Assembly (NCBI GenBank): GCA_023246985.1
Contig: JAHFHJ010000002.1
Location: 1 to 25,219 of the forward strand
Direction: 5' to 3'
Source: Candidatus Omnitrophota bacterium
GTDB taxonomy: Bacteria; Omnitrophota; Omnitrophia; Omnitrophales; Aquincolibacteriaceae
Length of the DNA: 25,219 bases
Shown: positions 6,365 through 14,411 of the stretch, one piece after another
How the letters are laid out: each line of letters starts with the position of its first letter
Numbering within the stretch: position 1 is the first letter of the stretch
Made by a program: the position numbers and the translations under genes
Notes under the pieces: model-generated
Database searches by the model: none
What the model was told of the DNA's origin: nothing
What the model saw: the letters and a program-made list of their open reading frames with translations, nothing else

Positions 6365-8065
6365 ATGCCTTTTTTGATTCGCGAAGCCATTCAGACGCGT
6401 TTGCAAAAACGCGTCGAGGATATCGAGAATGGCTACCGCCAAAATATCGGGATCATCGGATCCTCCGGTGTCGGTAAGACCCAGCTTCTTTGCGAATTTT
6501 TCCAATCGATCTCCCGCAACGCCAAACTTCTCCCCGTTTATGTAAAAGCCGAAACCATCGATGGACGGCAGCTCATGCATCAGTGGATGGGGGCTGTGCT
6601 GAGCGCGATCCTCCTTGACCGGACCTTGAATATCCCCAAGACTTTGAATGGGCTTTTGCGTGAAGCCGAATCGATCATTCCCAAGACCGTTATGGCTGTG
6701 AAACATCTGCAAAGACTGCTTCGGCAAGACAAGAACGCGTTGGCGGTCAAAGAGCTCTGGATGCTGAGTGGGACCTTGGCCCGAGAAATGGGGAAGAAGG
6801 TCGTTCTGATGATCGATGAATTCCAGGCCCTTGAGAAGCTCCCCGCGTCCGATCCGTTTCTTTTGCTTGGGAAGCAGATGATGATCGATAAGGATGTGCT
6901 CTATGTGGTGACGAGTTCCTCGGTGGATCGCGCGCGTGAGATCTTCCGGGAAAAACTTTCGCTTCTTTTCGGAAATTTTGAAGTGCTCGAGCTTGCGCCT
7001 TTTGGGTTCATGGAGATGGAACAATATCTCGCGACGCGCATGCCCGCGCATCGCTGGACCTCCGAGCTAAAAAAATTCATTTTTCACATGACCGATGGCG
7101 AGCCGCTTTATCTGGACCTTCTGATCCATCGTCTCGAACAGATCGAGGTACGTGAATTTCCCCAGAGCGTGAGCGCGACCGCGCTGTTGGATGCTTTTTG
7201 CCAGGAACTTTTTGATGGAAAAGGATGCATTGCGCTGCTGTTTGAAAAACGTCTCGTACAGTGCTCGCATTTGGCAAAGTATCGCGGTCCTTATGTTCGG
7301 GCCATGCTTGCTTTAAGCCATGGACGGCACAAAGTGATCCCCATCGCGGCATTCATTGAAGAGACTGTGGCCGAGACCCAGAAAGTTCTGAAGCGGCTTG
7401 TGGAGGACGGGTTGGTGGCTAAAAGCAGATCGCTCTATCATATCCAGGATTTTCTTTTCCGTTTCTGGTTGCGGGAAGTGTTTCAGAAACGGCATGGGGC
7501 ATTCTTGCCTGAAGAGCGCATGCTCCGAAAACATTTATTTGATGAGCTGAATCGGGTTCTGAATCTTTGCGAGAGGATGACCGACGAGGATCTTGGATTT
7601 CGCGTTGAGGCGCTTCTCAAGGAATTTCGCAATGAAGGCGTCGAGATCGATCAGAAAAAAATCTCCTGTCCGCAATTCTCGGAAGTAGTTCTCTTGAGGC
7701 ATCTGCCCCATTCGATCTTCTCTCTCATCGGGCGGGGAGCCAGAGGGCGTTGGCTTTTTTACCTGAGTTCGGAATGGATCGGCGAGTCTGAGATCGAGAA
7801 AGTGGTGGCCGATACTAAACATCTCAACAAGATCCGGCACAAGGTCCTGATCACGCTCGGCGGGATCGATCAAAACGCGAGGCTGATCGCCCAGGAGGCG
7901 AAGTTGCAGCTTTGGGATCTTCGCCAATTGAATGCCCTTTTGGATCTTTATGACCAGCCGAAGATCATTTTGTCGTCCGAGCAAGGAATCCATGAACCTC
8001 AAGAGATCCATGAACCGAATGTGGGCTCCGTGGCGCAAGACCTATCTGCGCTCGAGCTCCAGTAA
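6365..8065 (+). CDS. Archaeal-type/STAND-like P-loop ATPase
   Basis: This 566-residue protein has a P-loop NTPase core with Walker A GSSGVGKT at 32-39, Walker B VVLMIDE with D151 and E152, and a sensor-like stretch YVVTSSS. This arrangement fits the family of ATPases common in archaea and related STAND proteins. A winged-helix-like part follows (roughly 300-380; LVEDGLVAKSRSLYHIQDFLFRFWLRE). The last 150 residues or so resemble the C-terminal nuclease-like region of such proteins, ending near LQLWDLRQLNALLDLY, but I cannot identify an intact catalytic triad. There is no signal peptide. The start lacks a strong ribosome site (GGAA about ten bases upstream). It is first in a tightly packed run leading into the wall genes. 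Its substrate and role are unknown. Confidence 0.85.
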   Translation: MPFLIREAIQTRLQKRVEDIENGYRQNIGIIGSSGVGKTQLLCEFFQSISRNAKLLPVYVKAETIDGRQLMHQWMGAVLSAILLDRTLNIPKTLNGLLREAESIIPKTVMAVKHLQRLLRQDKNALAVKELWMLSGTLAREMGKKVVLMIDEFQALEKLPASDPFLLLGKQMMIDKDVLYVVTSSSVDRAREIFREKLSLLFGNFEVLELAPFGFMEMEQYLATRMPAHRWTSELKKFIFHMTDGEPLYLDLLIHRLEQIEVREFPQSVSATALLDAFCQELFDGKGCIALLFEKRLVQCSHLAKYRGPYVRAMLALSHGRHKVIPIAAFIEETVAETQKVLKRLVEDGLVAKSRSLYHIQDFLFRFWLREVFQKRHGAFLPEERMLRKHLFDELNRVLNLCERMTDEDLGFRVEALLKEFRNEGVEIDQKKISCPQFSEVVLLRHLPHSIFSLIGRGARGRWLFYLSSEWIGESEIEKVVADTKHLNKIRHKVLITLGGIDQNARLIAQEAKLQLWDLRQLNALLDLYDQPKIILSSEQGIHEPQEIHEPNVGSVAQDLSALELQ

Positions 8066-8534
8066 ACGCTCCGGCTGTCTTTTTTGCCGTCTTCTCGGGG
8101 ACAAAAAAGACAAACGCAATCTTATTCTCTTCAGAACTTCTCATTATGCGGTGATCCTCAACCGCTACCCGTACAATAACGGTCATCTCATGATCGTTTC
8201 CAAACGCCATATCGCTTGTTTGTCGCAGCTGAACGATCCGGAAAAGGCGGAATTTTTTGAAGTGCTTGAGAAAACACGCGTCGTGCTCCTCAAGGCCATG
8301 AAACCCCAAGGATTTAATGTGGGGATGAACATTTCGGATATTGCCGGAGCCGGGATCGCGGATCATTTGCATTGGCATATTGTGCCGCGGTGGAAGGGGG
8401 ATGTGAACTTTATGCCGGTCCTAACGGGGACAAAAGTGATCTCCGAATCACTGGAATCCGCCTATGAAGTATTGAGTTCCGCGCTGGCCCAAACGACCGG
8501 GCGCATTCTCCGGAAAAATGCCCCCCAAAAATGA
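8010..8534 (+). CDS. HIT-family nucleotide hydrolase/phosphorylase
   Basis: This 174-residue protein is a histidine-triad enzyme of the Ap4A phosphorylase-like branch. It has the N-terminal WAPWR motif, the zinc-type GCLFC, the conserved LNRYPYNNGHLMI and the triad HLHWHIV. Such enzymes cleave dinucleoside polyphosphates or nucleotide conjugates in the cytoplasm. The reading frame is open further upstream inside the ATPase gene. ATG 8010 places the family-typical start just before WAPWR and has AAGAG at 8001-8005; ATG 7992, with AAGGA at 7983-7987, is an equally good alternative, and ATG 8019 is possible. The gene overlaps the ATPase by 56 bases, so translation is coupled. The stop overlaps the next start as ATGA. 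Confidence 0.9.
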   Translation: MNRMWAPWRKTYLRSSSSKRSGCLFCRLLGDKKDKRNLILFRTSHYAVILNRYPYNNGHLMIVSKRHIACLSQLNDPEKAEFFEVLEKTRVVLLKAMKPQGFNVGMNISDIAGAGIADHLHWHIVPRWKGDVNFMPVLTGTKVISESLESAYEVLSSALAQTTGRILRKNAPQK

Positions 8535-10129
8535 CTTCCATGAAAAATAGCGCCGAAAAAAAAGCGGTCAAAGTTCCGAAACGCATTCTGACACCGCTTG
8601 AGAGATTCCTTCTGCCGAATCCTCAGTGGCAGGAGGGCTACGAGTCTTTTTCAGAGATCTTCGGCAAGCCGGTAGGGTGGTTCGTACTCTGCGAGGAGGG
8701 AGGGAAACAGCGCGCGGTCCGGTTGAACCGGAAACAGAACTGTCCGTTTTTTGCTAAGTCGGGGGAACATCTGCGGGAGTGTGAAGCGTTCATTTCGAAG
8801 TTCACGAACCAGCTGGCTCAGAACGCGGCGACGGCGGAACAACTGCCTCTTTTTTACCGTTGCGCGTTCGCGAGGAACTGCATTGTTTTCCCGCTTCGCT
8901 ATCTCGGATCGCTAAAAGGTTTTTTGATCTTTTGCTGCGTGAAACGTCCCGAGAGGGAGCTTCGCCCGCTGATGATGCCGTTCTGTTATTTTCTCTCGAG
9001 CCAGGTGGAATTGGCTTTTAAGAACTTCGAGCTCAGCAATTTCTATGAAACGGTTCACCCCCGCGCGTTGGCGCTTTCGACCATGCATTCCGTGCACCGG
9101 GTTATCAATTCGTCTTTACGTCTCAAGGAATTACTTCCCCGGATCGGGCGCTTAAGCGCCCAGATCCTGAAAGCCCGTGGGTGTTCGATCATGCTGACGG
9201 ATCCCGAGAGACAATATCTCATTCCATTCTTTTCGGTCGGGACGCATCCAAAATTCATTCATAAACAGCGCCTTCGATTCGGGCGCGGGCTGGAAGGCCA
9301 TATCGCGGAAACCGGAGAGTTCTGTTTACGAAACCATCATATCGCCGTGCCGTTCATTGAAGATGATGTAGTGGGCGTGATGACGCTTTGGGGAAAAGCC
9401 GACCGCCAGTCATTTAACCGGACGGACCTTGAGATCTTAAAATCCCTTTCCGAACAGGCGGTTATGGCGATCAAAAACGCTCAGCTTTTTGAGCGCACCG
9501 AGGAGCTGACGCTGGGAAGCATCAAGACCATTAACGAGCTTATGAAAAGGCATTTTGGCGAAAAACAAAGCAGTCTGGATATGATCTGGGGGCTCGTGAC
9601 CGCGATCGGAAAACAGCTGGAGCTTCCAAGCTCTGAGCTTGTGCATCTCGAACGGGCGATCCTTCTTCTGGATACGGGGCAGCTGGCATTTCCTGAAAAG
9701 ACTTGGCAAAAAAAGGAGAAACTGACGCAGAAGGAATTGGAGGCGATCCGCAGTATTCCGATCCGTGGGGCGGATCTGCTCCGTTCGATCAGTTCGCTCA
9801 AGCCTGTGCTTCCGATCGTCATGCACCGGCACGAACGCTACGATGGGAAGGGTTATCCTCAGGGTCTGAAAGGTGAGGAGATCCCCATGGGAGCGCGCAT
9901 CGTCGCCGTGGCCGATTCTTTTATGGCCATGGTTTCACAACGCCACTATCGCCAGCAATTGACCCTCAAGGGCGCGCTGGAGGAGATCCTGAAACACAAG
10001 GGAACGCAGTTCGACCCGCTCGTGGTGGACGCGTTTTTGAGAGCTATGAAAGATAAAGATATTCTTGAAAGAGTAGAGAGTTGCATCAAAAGAGATAGGA
10101 ATGTTGCCAAGGCATTACCGGAGGTATGA
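8531..10129 (+). CDS. GAF-domain protein with degenerate HD-GYP domain
   Basis: The 532-residue product has three parts. Residues 1-160 contain cysteines (CPFF, EC, RCAFARNC) and end in a hydrophobic strand, reminiscent of PocR-type ligand-binding domains, though this is tentative. Residues about 180-320 form a GAF domain ending in the coiled segment NAQLFERTEEL. The remainder is an HD-GYP domain: HERYDGKGYPQGLKGEEIPMGARI (GYP at 441-443) and VADSF are well kept. The metal-binding HD is lost, however: L380-D381 stands where H-D is expected and Q replaces the lysine after it (LLLDTGQ). The RHP-type histidine is also replaced (SIPIRGA). It is probably a cyclic-di-nucleotide or small-ligand sensor without hydrolase activity. 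It sits between a HIT enzyme and envelope genes. Confidence 0.88.
   Translation: MTSMKNSAEKKAVKVPKRILTPLERFLLPNPQWQEGYESFSEIFGKPVGWFVLCEEGGKQRAVRLNRKQNCPFFAKSGEHLRECEAFISKFTNQLAQNAATAEQLPLFYRCAFARNCIVFPLRYLGSLKGFLIFCCVKRPERELRPLMMPFCYFLSSQVELAFKNFELSNFYETVHPRALALSTMHSVHRVINSSLRLKELLPRIGRLSAQILKARGCSIMLTDPERQYLIPFFSVGTHPKFIHKQRLRFGRGLEGHIAETGEFCLRNHHIAVPFIEDDVVGVMTLWGKADRQSFNRTDLEILKSLSEQAVMAIKNAQLFERTEELTLGSIKTINELMKRHFGEKQSSLDMIWGLVTAIGKQLELPSSELVHLERAILLLDTGQLAFPEKTWQKKEKLTQKELEAIRSIPIRGADLLRSISSLKPVLPIVMHRHERYDGKGYPQGLKGEEIPMGARIVAVADSFMAMVSQRHYRQQLTLKGALEEILKHKGTQFDPLVVDAFLRAMKDKDILERVESCIKRDRNVAKALPEV
10120..10124 (+). promoter_or_regulatory. Ribosome-binding site deciding a GTG start
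   Basis: GGAGG at 10120-10124 lies one base before ATG 10126 and seven bases before GTG 10132. The spacing favours GTG 10132 as the real start of the small membrane protein. Confidence 0.65.
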
Positions 10130-10131
10130 CC

Positions 10132-10323
10132 GTGTCTAAAATGAAGATCGAGATCCGAAAACCTCATTATCTGGCCGCCAAGGAACCCGCGACAGTCAAT
10201 CCGCCGGAAGAAGTCAGCGAGAACAAGACGCCGTTTTTTTTCCGTCTGCTGCTGGCCGCGACCTATATCCTTTCAGGCATGGCGATCTGGTATGTGTTCC
10301 AGAAGTTCAGCGCGAATTCCTGA
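10132..10323 (+). CDS. Small single-pass membrane protein
   Basis: I do not recognise this 63-residue protein. It has a charged, proline-containing N-terminal half (about 30 residues) and one hydrophobic helix, FFFRLLLAATYILSGMAIW, close to the C-terminus, followed by VFQKF. It is therefore probably a membrane-anchored peptide with a cytoplasmic N-terminus. GTG 10132 is preferred because GGAGG at 10120-10124 is correctly spaced for it; ATG 10126 overlaps the previous stop but is too close to the ribosome site, and ATG 10141 is another option. Its position between the degenerate HD-GYP protein and the OmpA-type lipoprotein suggests an envelope-related or signalling accessory role. Confidence 0.65.
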   Translation: MSKMKIEIRKPHYLAAKEPATVNPPEEVSENKTPFFFRLLLAATYILSGMAIWYVFQKFSANS

Positions 10324-10354
10324 AACAAGATCCGCCAAGAGAAAGTGATTCTTC

Positions 10355-11014
10355 GTGGGGTGCGCAAAATATCTTTTCTTTTTAGGGATGGCCGTGTCTG
10401 CGATGGCCGGATGTGCGACGGCGGAAGACCCCGGGGCCAACTCCTTGGCCCGACAGCAACGCGCCACCCTTGAAAGCCTACAAAATGAGATCCAACGTTT
10501 GAATCAGGAACTGGATGGAACGGTCAGCCATCGGGAAGGACTTCAGACGGCGGCACCAAAACTTGAAAAAATATTCTCGGGTCCCATCGCACAGGGAGAT
10601 ATTCGGGTTGACAGGGATCCACGGGGTCTTGTGATCACCGTTCGGGGTCGCGCCCTTTTTGATCCGGATGAAACACAGCTGACGCCTGCCGGCGAGGAGA
10701 TCCTTGGAAAGATCGCCTCCGTGCTTTCTCGGGATCTTTCCGGCTACAGAGTTCTTATAGAAGGCCATACGGACAATCAACCCGTTGAAGATGCGGAGGG
10801 GACCACAAATTGGGAATATTCCATCGGCCGTGCTGTCACAATTCTTCATTACTTTGTGGAAAATCAAGATCTGGCTCCCGAAAGATTTGGAGTTGCGGGT
10901 TACGCGGAATATCATCCCGTCGATTCCAATGCCACTGAAGAGGGCCGTGACCGTAATCGCCGCGTTGAGATCGTGATCGCGCCGCAGAAGGTTTCCGATG
11001 CGCCGGGCCGGTAA
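10355..11014 (+). CDS. OmpA/Pal-like peptidoglycan-binding lipoprotein
   Basis: This 219-residue protein starts with a short lipoprotein signal: M1-GCAKYLFF, a hydrophobic stretch, and the lipobox MAGC with C20 as the predicted lipidated residue. A coiled-coil-like segment follows at about 29-55 (LARQQRATLESLQNEIQRL). The C-terminal half is an OmpA/MotB-type domain with LFDPDETQLTPAG, IEGHTDNQPV, the NWEYSIGRA helix and GRDRNRRVEIVI, the parts that bind diaminopimelate in peptidoglycan. By analogy with Pal it would tether the outer membrane to the wall. GTG 10355 is chosen because it gives the complete signal peptide; ATG 10388 would leave it too short. No strong ribosome site is seen. Confidence 0.88.
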   Translation: MGCAKYLFFLGMAVSAMAGCATAEDPGANSLARQQRATLESLQNEIQRLNQELDGTVSHREGLQTAAPKLEKIFSGPIAQGDIRVDRDPRGLVITVRGRALFDPDETQLTPAGEEILGKIASVLSRDLSGYRVLIEGHTDNQPVEDAEGTTNWEYSIGRAVTILHYFVENQDLAPERFGVAGYAEYHPVDSNATEEGRDRNRRVEIVIAPQKVSDAPGR

Positions 11015-11504
11015 GCGTTTATCGTTCGGAAAAATTCTTAAGCGAACCGCTGGGGTGTTGGCGGTTTTTTTAATTTTAAGCGCGATGTCGCTGGGCCTCA
11101 ACGTTTGGGTCTATCATGAGCTTCAGGCGCGGCTCAAGATCCGGATGGGGGGAGCCTATGTTCCCGCGATCTTTGTCCCATCGTTTGAGGTGAAGCACGG
11201 GACTTTCACTTGGGAAGACCGGGTGCGGCTTGTGGACGGGAATTTCAAAGTGACCTTTGATCCTTTGACCCTTGTGTCCCGGGGAGGGATCCGCATCATT
11301 TTGACAAGCACGGCGAGCAAGATAAAATTTCTTGGAAGTTGGGCGCTTCAGGAGGGGATCGAAGATGCAACGGTCGATACCCTGCTCGCTGATATTGTGC
11401 TGGGCCGCCGCGGCCTCGCCGGAATCAATGAGGTGGATGTTCGCTCGCAAAGTTTTCAGTTTTCTTTAAAGAACGCCGATAAAAGAATAGCTCAGAAACC
11501 TTAG
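10998..11504 (+). CDS. Membrane-anchored protein of unknown function upstream of murE
   Basis: I do not recognise this 168-residue protein. A basic N-terminus is followed by one hydrophobic helix (about 17-37) that could be an anchor or an uncleaved signal. The remaining 130 residues alternate like beta strands (FEVKHGTFTWEDRVRLVDG), faintly like one repeat of AsmA/TamB-type proteins; I cannot confirm that. It occupies the place just before murE where ftsI would be expected in many wall clusters, but it resembles neither FtsI nor FtsL: it is too short for the former and has no coiled coil like the latter. The start has AGAAGG at 10986-10991, six bases before ATG, and overlaps the lipoprotein gene by 17 bases. 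Confidence 0.75.
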   Translation: MRRAGKRLSFGKILKRTAGVLAVFLILSAMSLGLNVWVYHELQARLKIRMGGAYVPAIFVPSFEVKHGTFTWEDRVRLVDGNFKVTFDPLTLVSRGGIRIILTSTASKIKFLGSWALQEGIEDATVDTLLADIVLGRRGLAGINEVDVRSQSFQFSLKNADKRIAQKP

Positions 11505-11520
11505 AGGTTTTCACGGAGTC

Positions 11521-13011
11521 ATGCGCAAACATCTGGATGGTCTGTTTAAGGGTATTGCGATCCTTGAGAAATATCACTGGGACTCCAAACGCATCTTCAA
11601 CAAAGTTACTTCGGATTCCCGCGCTGTTGAATCCGGCGATATCTTTGTCGCGTGCCCCGGTACTCGGATGAACGGGCATGATTTCCTGGGTCAGGCTATT
11701 TACGCGAAGGCCTCAGTCGTTGTATTTGAAAAGGAACTTGAGGTTACGATCCCGCCGCACGTGACGGGCGTCCGTGTTCGCGATTCGAGGGACGCGCTTT
11801 CTATTCTCCTCAATCGTTTCTATGATTGTCCCGATCAGAAAATGAAATTGATCGGCGTGACGGGGACAAACGGGAAGACCACCACGACCTACCTTCTGCA
11901 CCGGCTTTTGCGCGAAAAATTTCCGACCGCTTATCTTGGCACGCTTTGGTATGAACTCCCTTCCGGCAAGGCGACCTCGATTAATACGACGCCGGGTCCG
12001 GAAGTCCTGATCCCGATGTTCCACCAGATGCAGCAGGAGGGAGTGCGGCACTGCGTGATGGAAGTTTCTTCGCATGCGATCAGCCAGAAACGCATTTACG
12101 GGCTACAGTTCGAGCTCGGGATTTTTACGCAGTTGACGCAGGACCATCTGGATTTTCATCACAGCATGGAAGAATACTTTCAAACCAAGCGTAATTTTTT
12201 TACCGGCCCGTTCGCGCCTCGTAAGATACTTTTCAACAAGGATTGTCCTTATGGAAGAAGGTTGATCGAAGAACTGCCTCAGGCCAAGACCTTTAGCGTG
12301 CAGGGGAAGGCCGACTATTATGCCAAGGATCTTCAGATGAGTTTCCGGGGAAGCCGTTTTGTCTTATGCTATCGCGGTCGGGAACTTCCGTTCCAGATTC
12401 GTTTGCCGATGCGTTATAACGTCTCCAATGCCCTGGCCCTTTTGAGCGCGATCGATATGTTGGGACAGGACCTTCATGATTTCCGCGGCGCGCTGGAAGA
12501 AATTCCGTCGATCCCCGGACGCATGGAACGCATCGGGACAGGAACGGATTACACCGTATTTGTGGATTACGCCCACACCCCGGACGCTTTTGAGCAAGTG
12601 CTTCACGATGCCAAACAAATGGATCCCAAACGCATTATCACGGTATTCGGTTGCGGCGGCGATCGCGACCGGGGAAAGCGGCCGCTGATGGTCCGTGCCG
12701 CGTGCCGGCACTCCGATTCGGTCATCATGACTTCGGACAATCCGCGCTCTGAAGATCCCGAGGATATTTTTCGTGATATGCGGGCCGGGCTTCCGGACCC
12801 GTTGCCGGCCCCCGGGAGTGTTTATGAAATTCAGGACCGACAGGAAGCTATTGAAAAAGCGATCTCGCTCGCGAAGTCGGGCGATGTGGTGTTCGTCCTC
12901 GGAAAAGGGCATGAAAATTATCAAATCCTTGGCGATGGCAAGATTCCTTTCAGCGATCGCGAGGTCGTTGAAGTTGCGTTAAAAAGACGAAGCCGTGTTT
13001 TCTTATCTTGA
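11521..13011 (+). CDS. murE: UDP-MurNAc-L-Ala-D-Glu:meso-diaminopimelate ligase MurE
   Basis: MurE adds the third amino acid to the UDP-MurNAc peptide in the cytoplasm, using ATP. The 496-residue protein has the family length and the P-loop GVTGTNGKTTT from residue 112, EVSSHAI, QDHLDFH and the substrate motif DNPR at 406-409 in SDNPRSEDPEDI. DNPR marks meso-diaminopimelate rather than lysine specificity, so the wall is DAP-type. FVDYAHTPDAF and FGCGGDRDRGKRP are also typical. The ribosome site is unclear: GGAG is only two bases before the ATG. It opens the peptidoglycan gene run and overlaps murF by 17 bases. Confidence 0.97.
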   Translation: MRKHLDGLFKGIAILEKYHWDSKRIFNKVTSDSRAVESGDIFVACPGTRMNGHDFLGQAIYAKASVVVFEKELEVTIPPHVTGVRVRDSRDALSILLNRFYDCPDQKMKLIGVTGTNGKTTTTYLLHRLLREKFPTAYLGTLWYELPSGKATSINTTPGPEVLIPMFHQMQQEGVRHCVMEVSSHAISQKRIYGLQFELGIFTQLTQDHLDFHHSMEEYFQTKRNFFTGPFAPRKILFNKDCPYGRRLIEELPQAKTFSVQGKADYYAKDLQMSFRGSRFVLCYRGRELPFQIRLPMRYNVSNALALLSAIDMLGQDLHDFRGALEEIPSIPGRMERIGTGTDYTVFVDYAHTPDAFEQVLHDAKQMDPKRIITVFGCGGDRDRGKRPLMVRAACRHSDSVIMTSDNPRSEDPEDIFRDMRAGLPDPLPAPGSVYEIQDRQEAIEKAISLAKSGDVVFVLGKGHENYQILGDGKIPFSDREVVEVALKRRSRVFLS

Positions 13012-14389
13012 AGCGAGCCGTCTGCTCCGCGTTTCTCCCGAGTTTCAGAATCTTTCGCTCAAGATCCGAAGTCTCTCCCTCGATACCCGCACGCTCATCC
13101 CGGGCGATCTTTTTGTCGCCTTCCGAGGAAAGCACAGCGACGGACACGCTTTTCTCGCTTCCGCCTTTGAAAAAGGCGGGTCCGGAGCTTTGATTGAGGG
13201 TCGGCAGAAGAATGCCGTACTCACGGGTCTTCGCGATGCAAAAATAAAGATTAAAAATCTGATCCCTGTCGCGGATCCCCAGAAGGCCATGACGGAACTT
13301 GCCGCGGAGTACCGCAAGACCCTTCCGGTCAAGGTGATCGGGGTCACGGGAAGCGTGGGGAAGACCACGACCAAAGATTTTCTCTTCTTTTTGCTGCGGC
13401 AGAAATATTCCGTGCTTGCAACTGCCGGAAATCTGAATAATCATCTGGGGGTTCCCATCATGCTTTCAAGATTGGACCCCACGCACCAGTATTGCGTGAT
13501 GGAAATGGGCGCGAGCCATCAGGGAGAGATCCGGCATCTTGTGGAGCTCGCGAGGCCTTGCGGCGGGGTTCTTACGCCCGTTGGCCCCGCGCATCTGGAA
13601 GGTTTCGGGTCCCTTGAGAATGTTTATAGCGCCAAGCTGGAGCTCGCGGATTTTCTCCAAAAAAGTGATCCGTTGGTGGTGCCGGCGAGTGATGCGCTTC
13701 TTCTGGAAAAGATCAAGTCAAGAGGCCGAAAGGTCGTGACAGTCGGATATTCCGAGGGGGTTGATTACCGGATCACCGATGTCAAGGCGGCGGATGGGGA
13801 AGTCTCATTTTCGATCAACGGTCACCGGCCTTTCTCTTTTCCGGGGCAAGCACCCTTTCTGGCTTTGAACGCCGGACTTGCAATCGCGATGGCGAGAAGT
13901 CAAGGGGTGGCGTGGGAAGAAATACCGCGGAAGTGGGAGGATGTGGACTTTGCATCCGGAAGATTTCGTGAGATACTGTTACCCAACGGCATCCGCGTAG
14001 TAGATGACAGTTACAATGCGAATCCCGTTTCCTTCGAGAATGCCCTGGACGCGTTCCGGCTCCTTCCCGGGGCCGGAAAAAAAGTCTTAGTTTTTGCCGA
14101 TATGCTTGAGTTGGGAGCCAAAGAAGAGCGATTTCATCGCGAACTTGGCGAGAAGATCGCGGGATCCGGCGTGGATATGGCTTTTGCTTATGGGAAACGG
14201 ACCCGGCTGAGTATTGATGCCGCGGTGGGTACGGAAGCCCGGCATTTTGAAGACGCCGCCGCGCTATTGGCCGCGCTCAAAGGCATTTTGCGGCCGGGCG
14301 ATGCGGTACTTTTCAAAGGATCGCGCAGTATGCATGTGGAAAAAGTGTTGGAAGGCATTCGCGATATTTCGTTTTCATCACCCCTATAA
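12995..14389 (+). CDS. murF: UDP-MurNAc-tripeptide:D-Ala-D-Ala ligase MurF
   Basis: MurF joins the D-Ala-D-Ala dipeptide made by Ddl (also encoded in this run) to the UDP-MurNAc tripeptide. The 464-residue product has P-loop GVTGSVGKTTTKD from residue 116, followed by NLNNHLGVP, VMEMGASHQGEI and DDSYNANPVSF, all MurF hallmarks. GTG 12995 is chosen as the start because it gives the family N-terminus MFSYLEASRLL and the reading frame closes upstream inside murE. It overlaps murE by 17 bases, which implies translational coupling. The ribosome site is weak. Confidence 0.96.
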   Translation: MFSYLEASRLLRVSPEFQNLSLKIRSLSLDTRTLIPGDLFVAFRGKHSDGHAFLASAFEKGGSGALIEGRQKNAVLTGLRDAKIKIKNLIPVADPQKAMTELAAEYRKTLPVKVIGVTGSVGKTTTKDFLFFLLRQKYSVLATAGNLNNHLGVPIMLSRLDPTHQYCVMEMGASHQGEIRHLVELARPCGGVLTPVGPAHLEGFGSLENVYSAKLELADFLQKSDPLVVPASDALLLEKIKSRGRKVVTVGYSEGVDYRITDVKAADGEVSFSINGHRPFSFPGQAPFLALNAGLAIAMARSQGVAWEEIPRKWEDVDFASGRFREILLPNGIRVVDDSYNANPVSFENALDAFRLLPGAGKKVLVFADMLELGAKEERFHRELGEKIAGSGVDMAFAYGKRTRLSIDAAVGTEARHFEDAAALLAALKGILRPGDAVLFKGSRSMHVEKVLEGIRDISFSSPL

Positions 14390-14411
14390 TTTTCGAGTCC
14401 TAAACCAGATC

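Noticed and set aside
14383..14390. CTATAAT as a promoter -10 before mraY
   Set aside because: It is the end of murF including its stop codon, with no -35 partner, inside a gapless operon.
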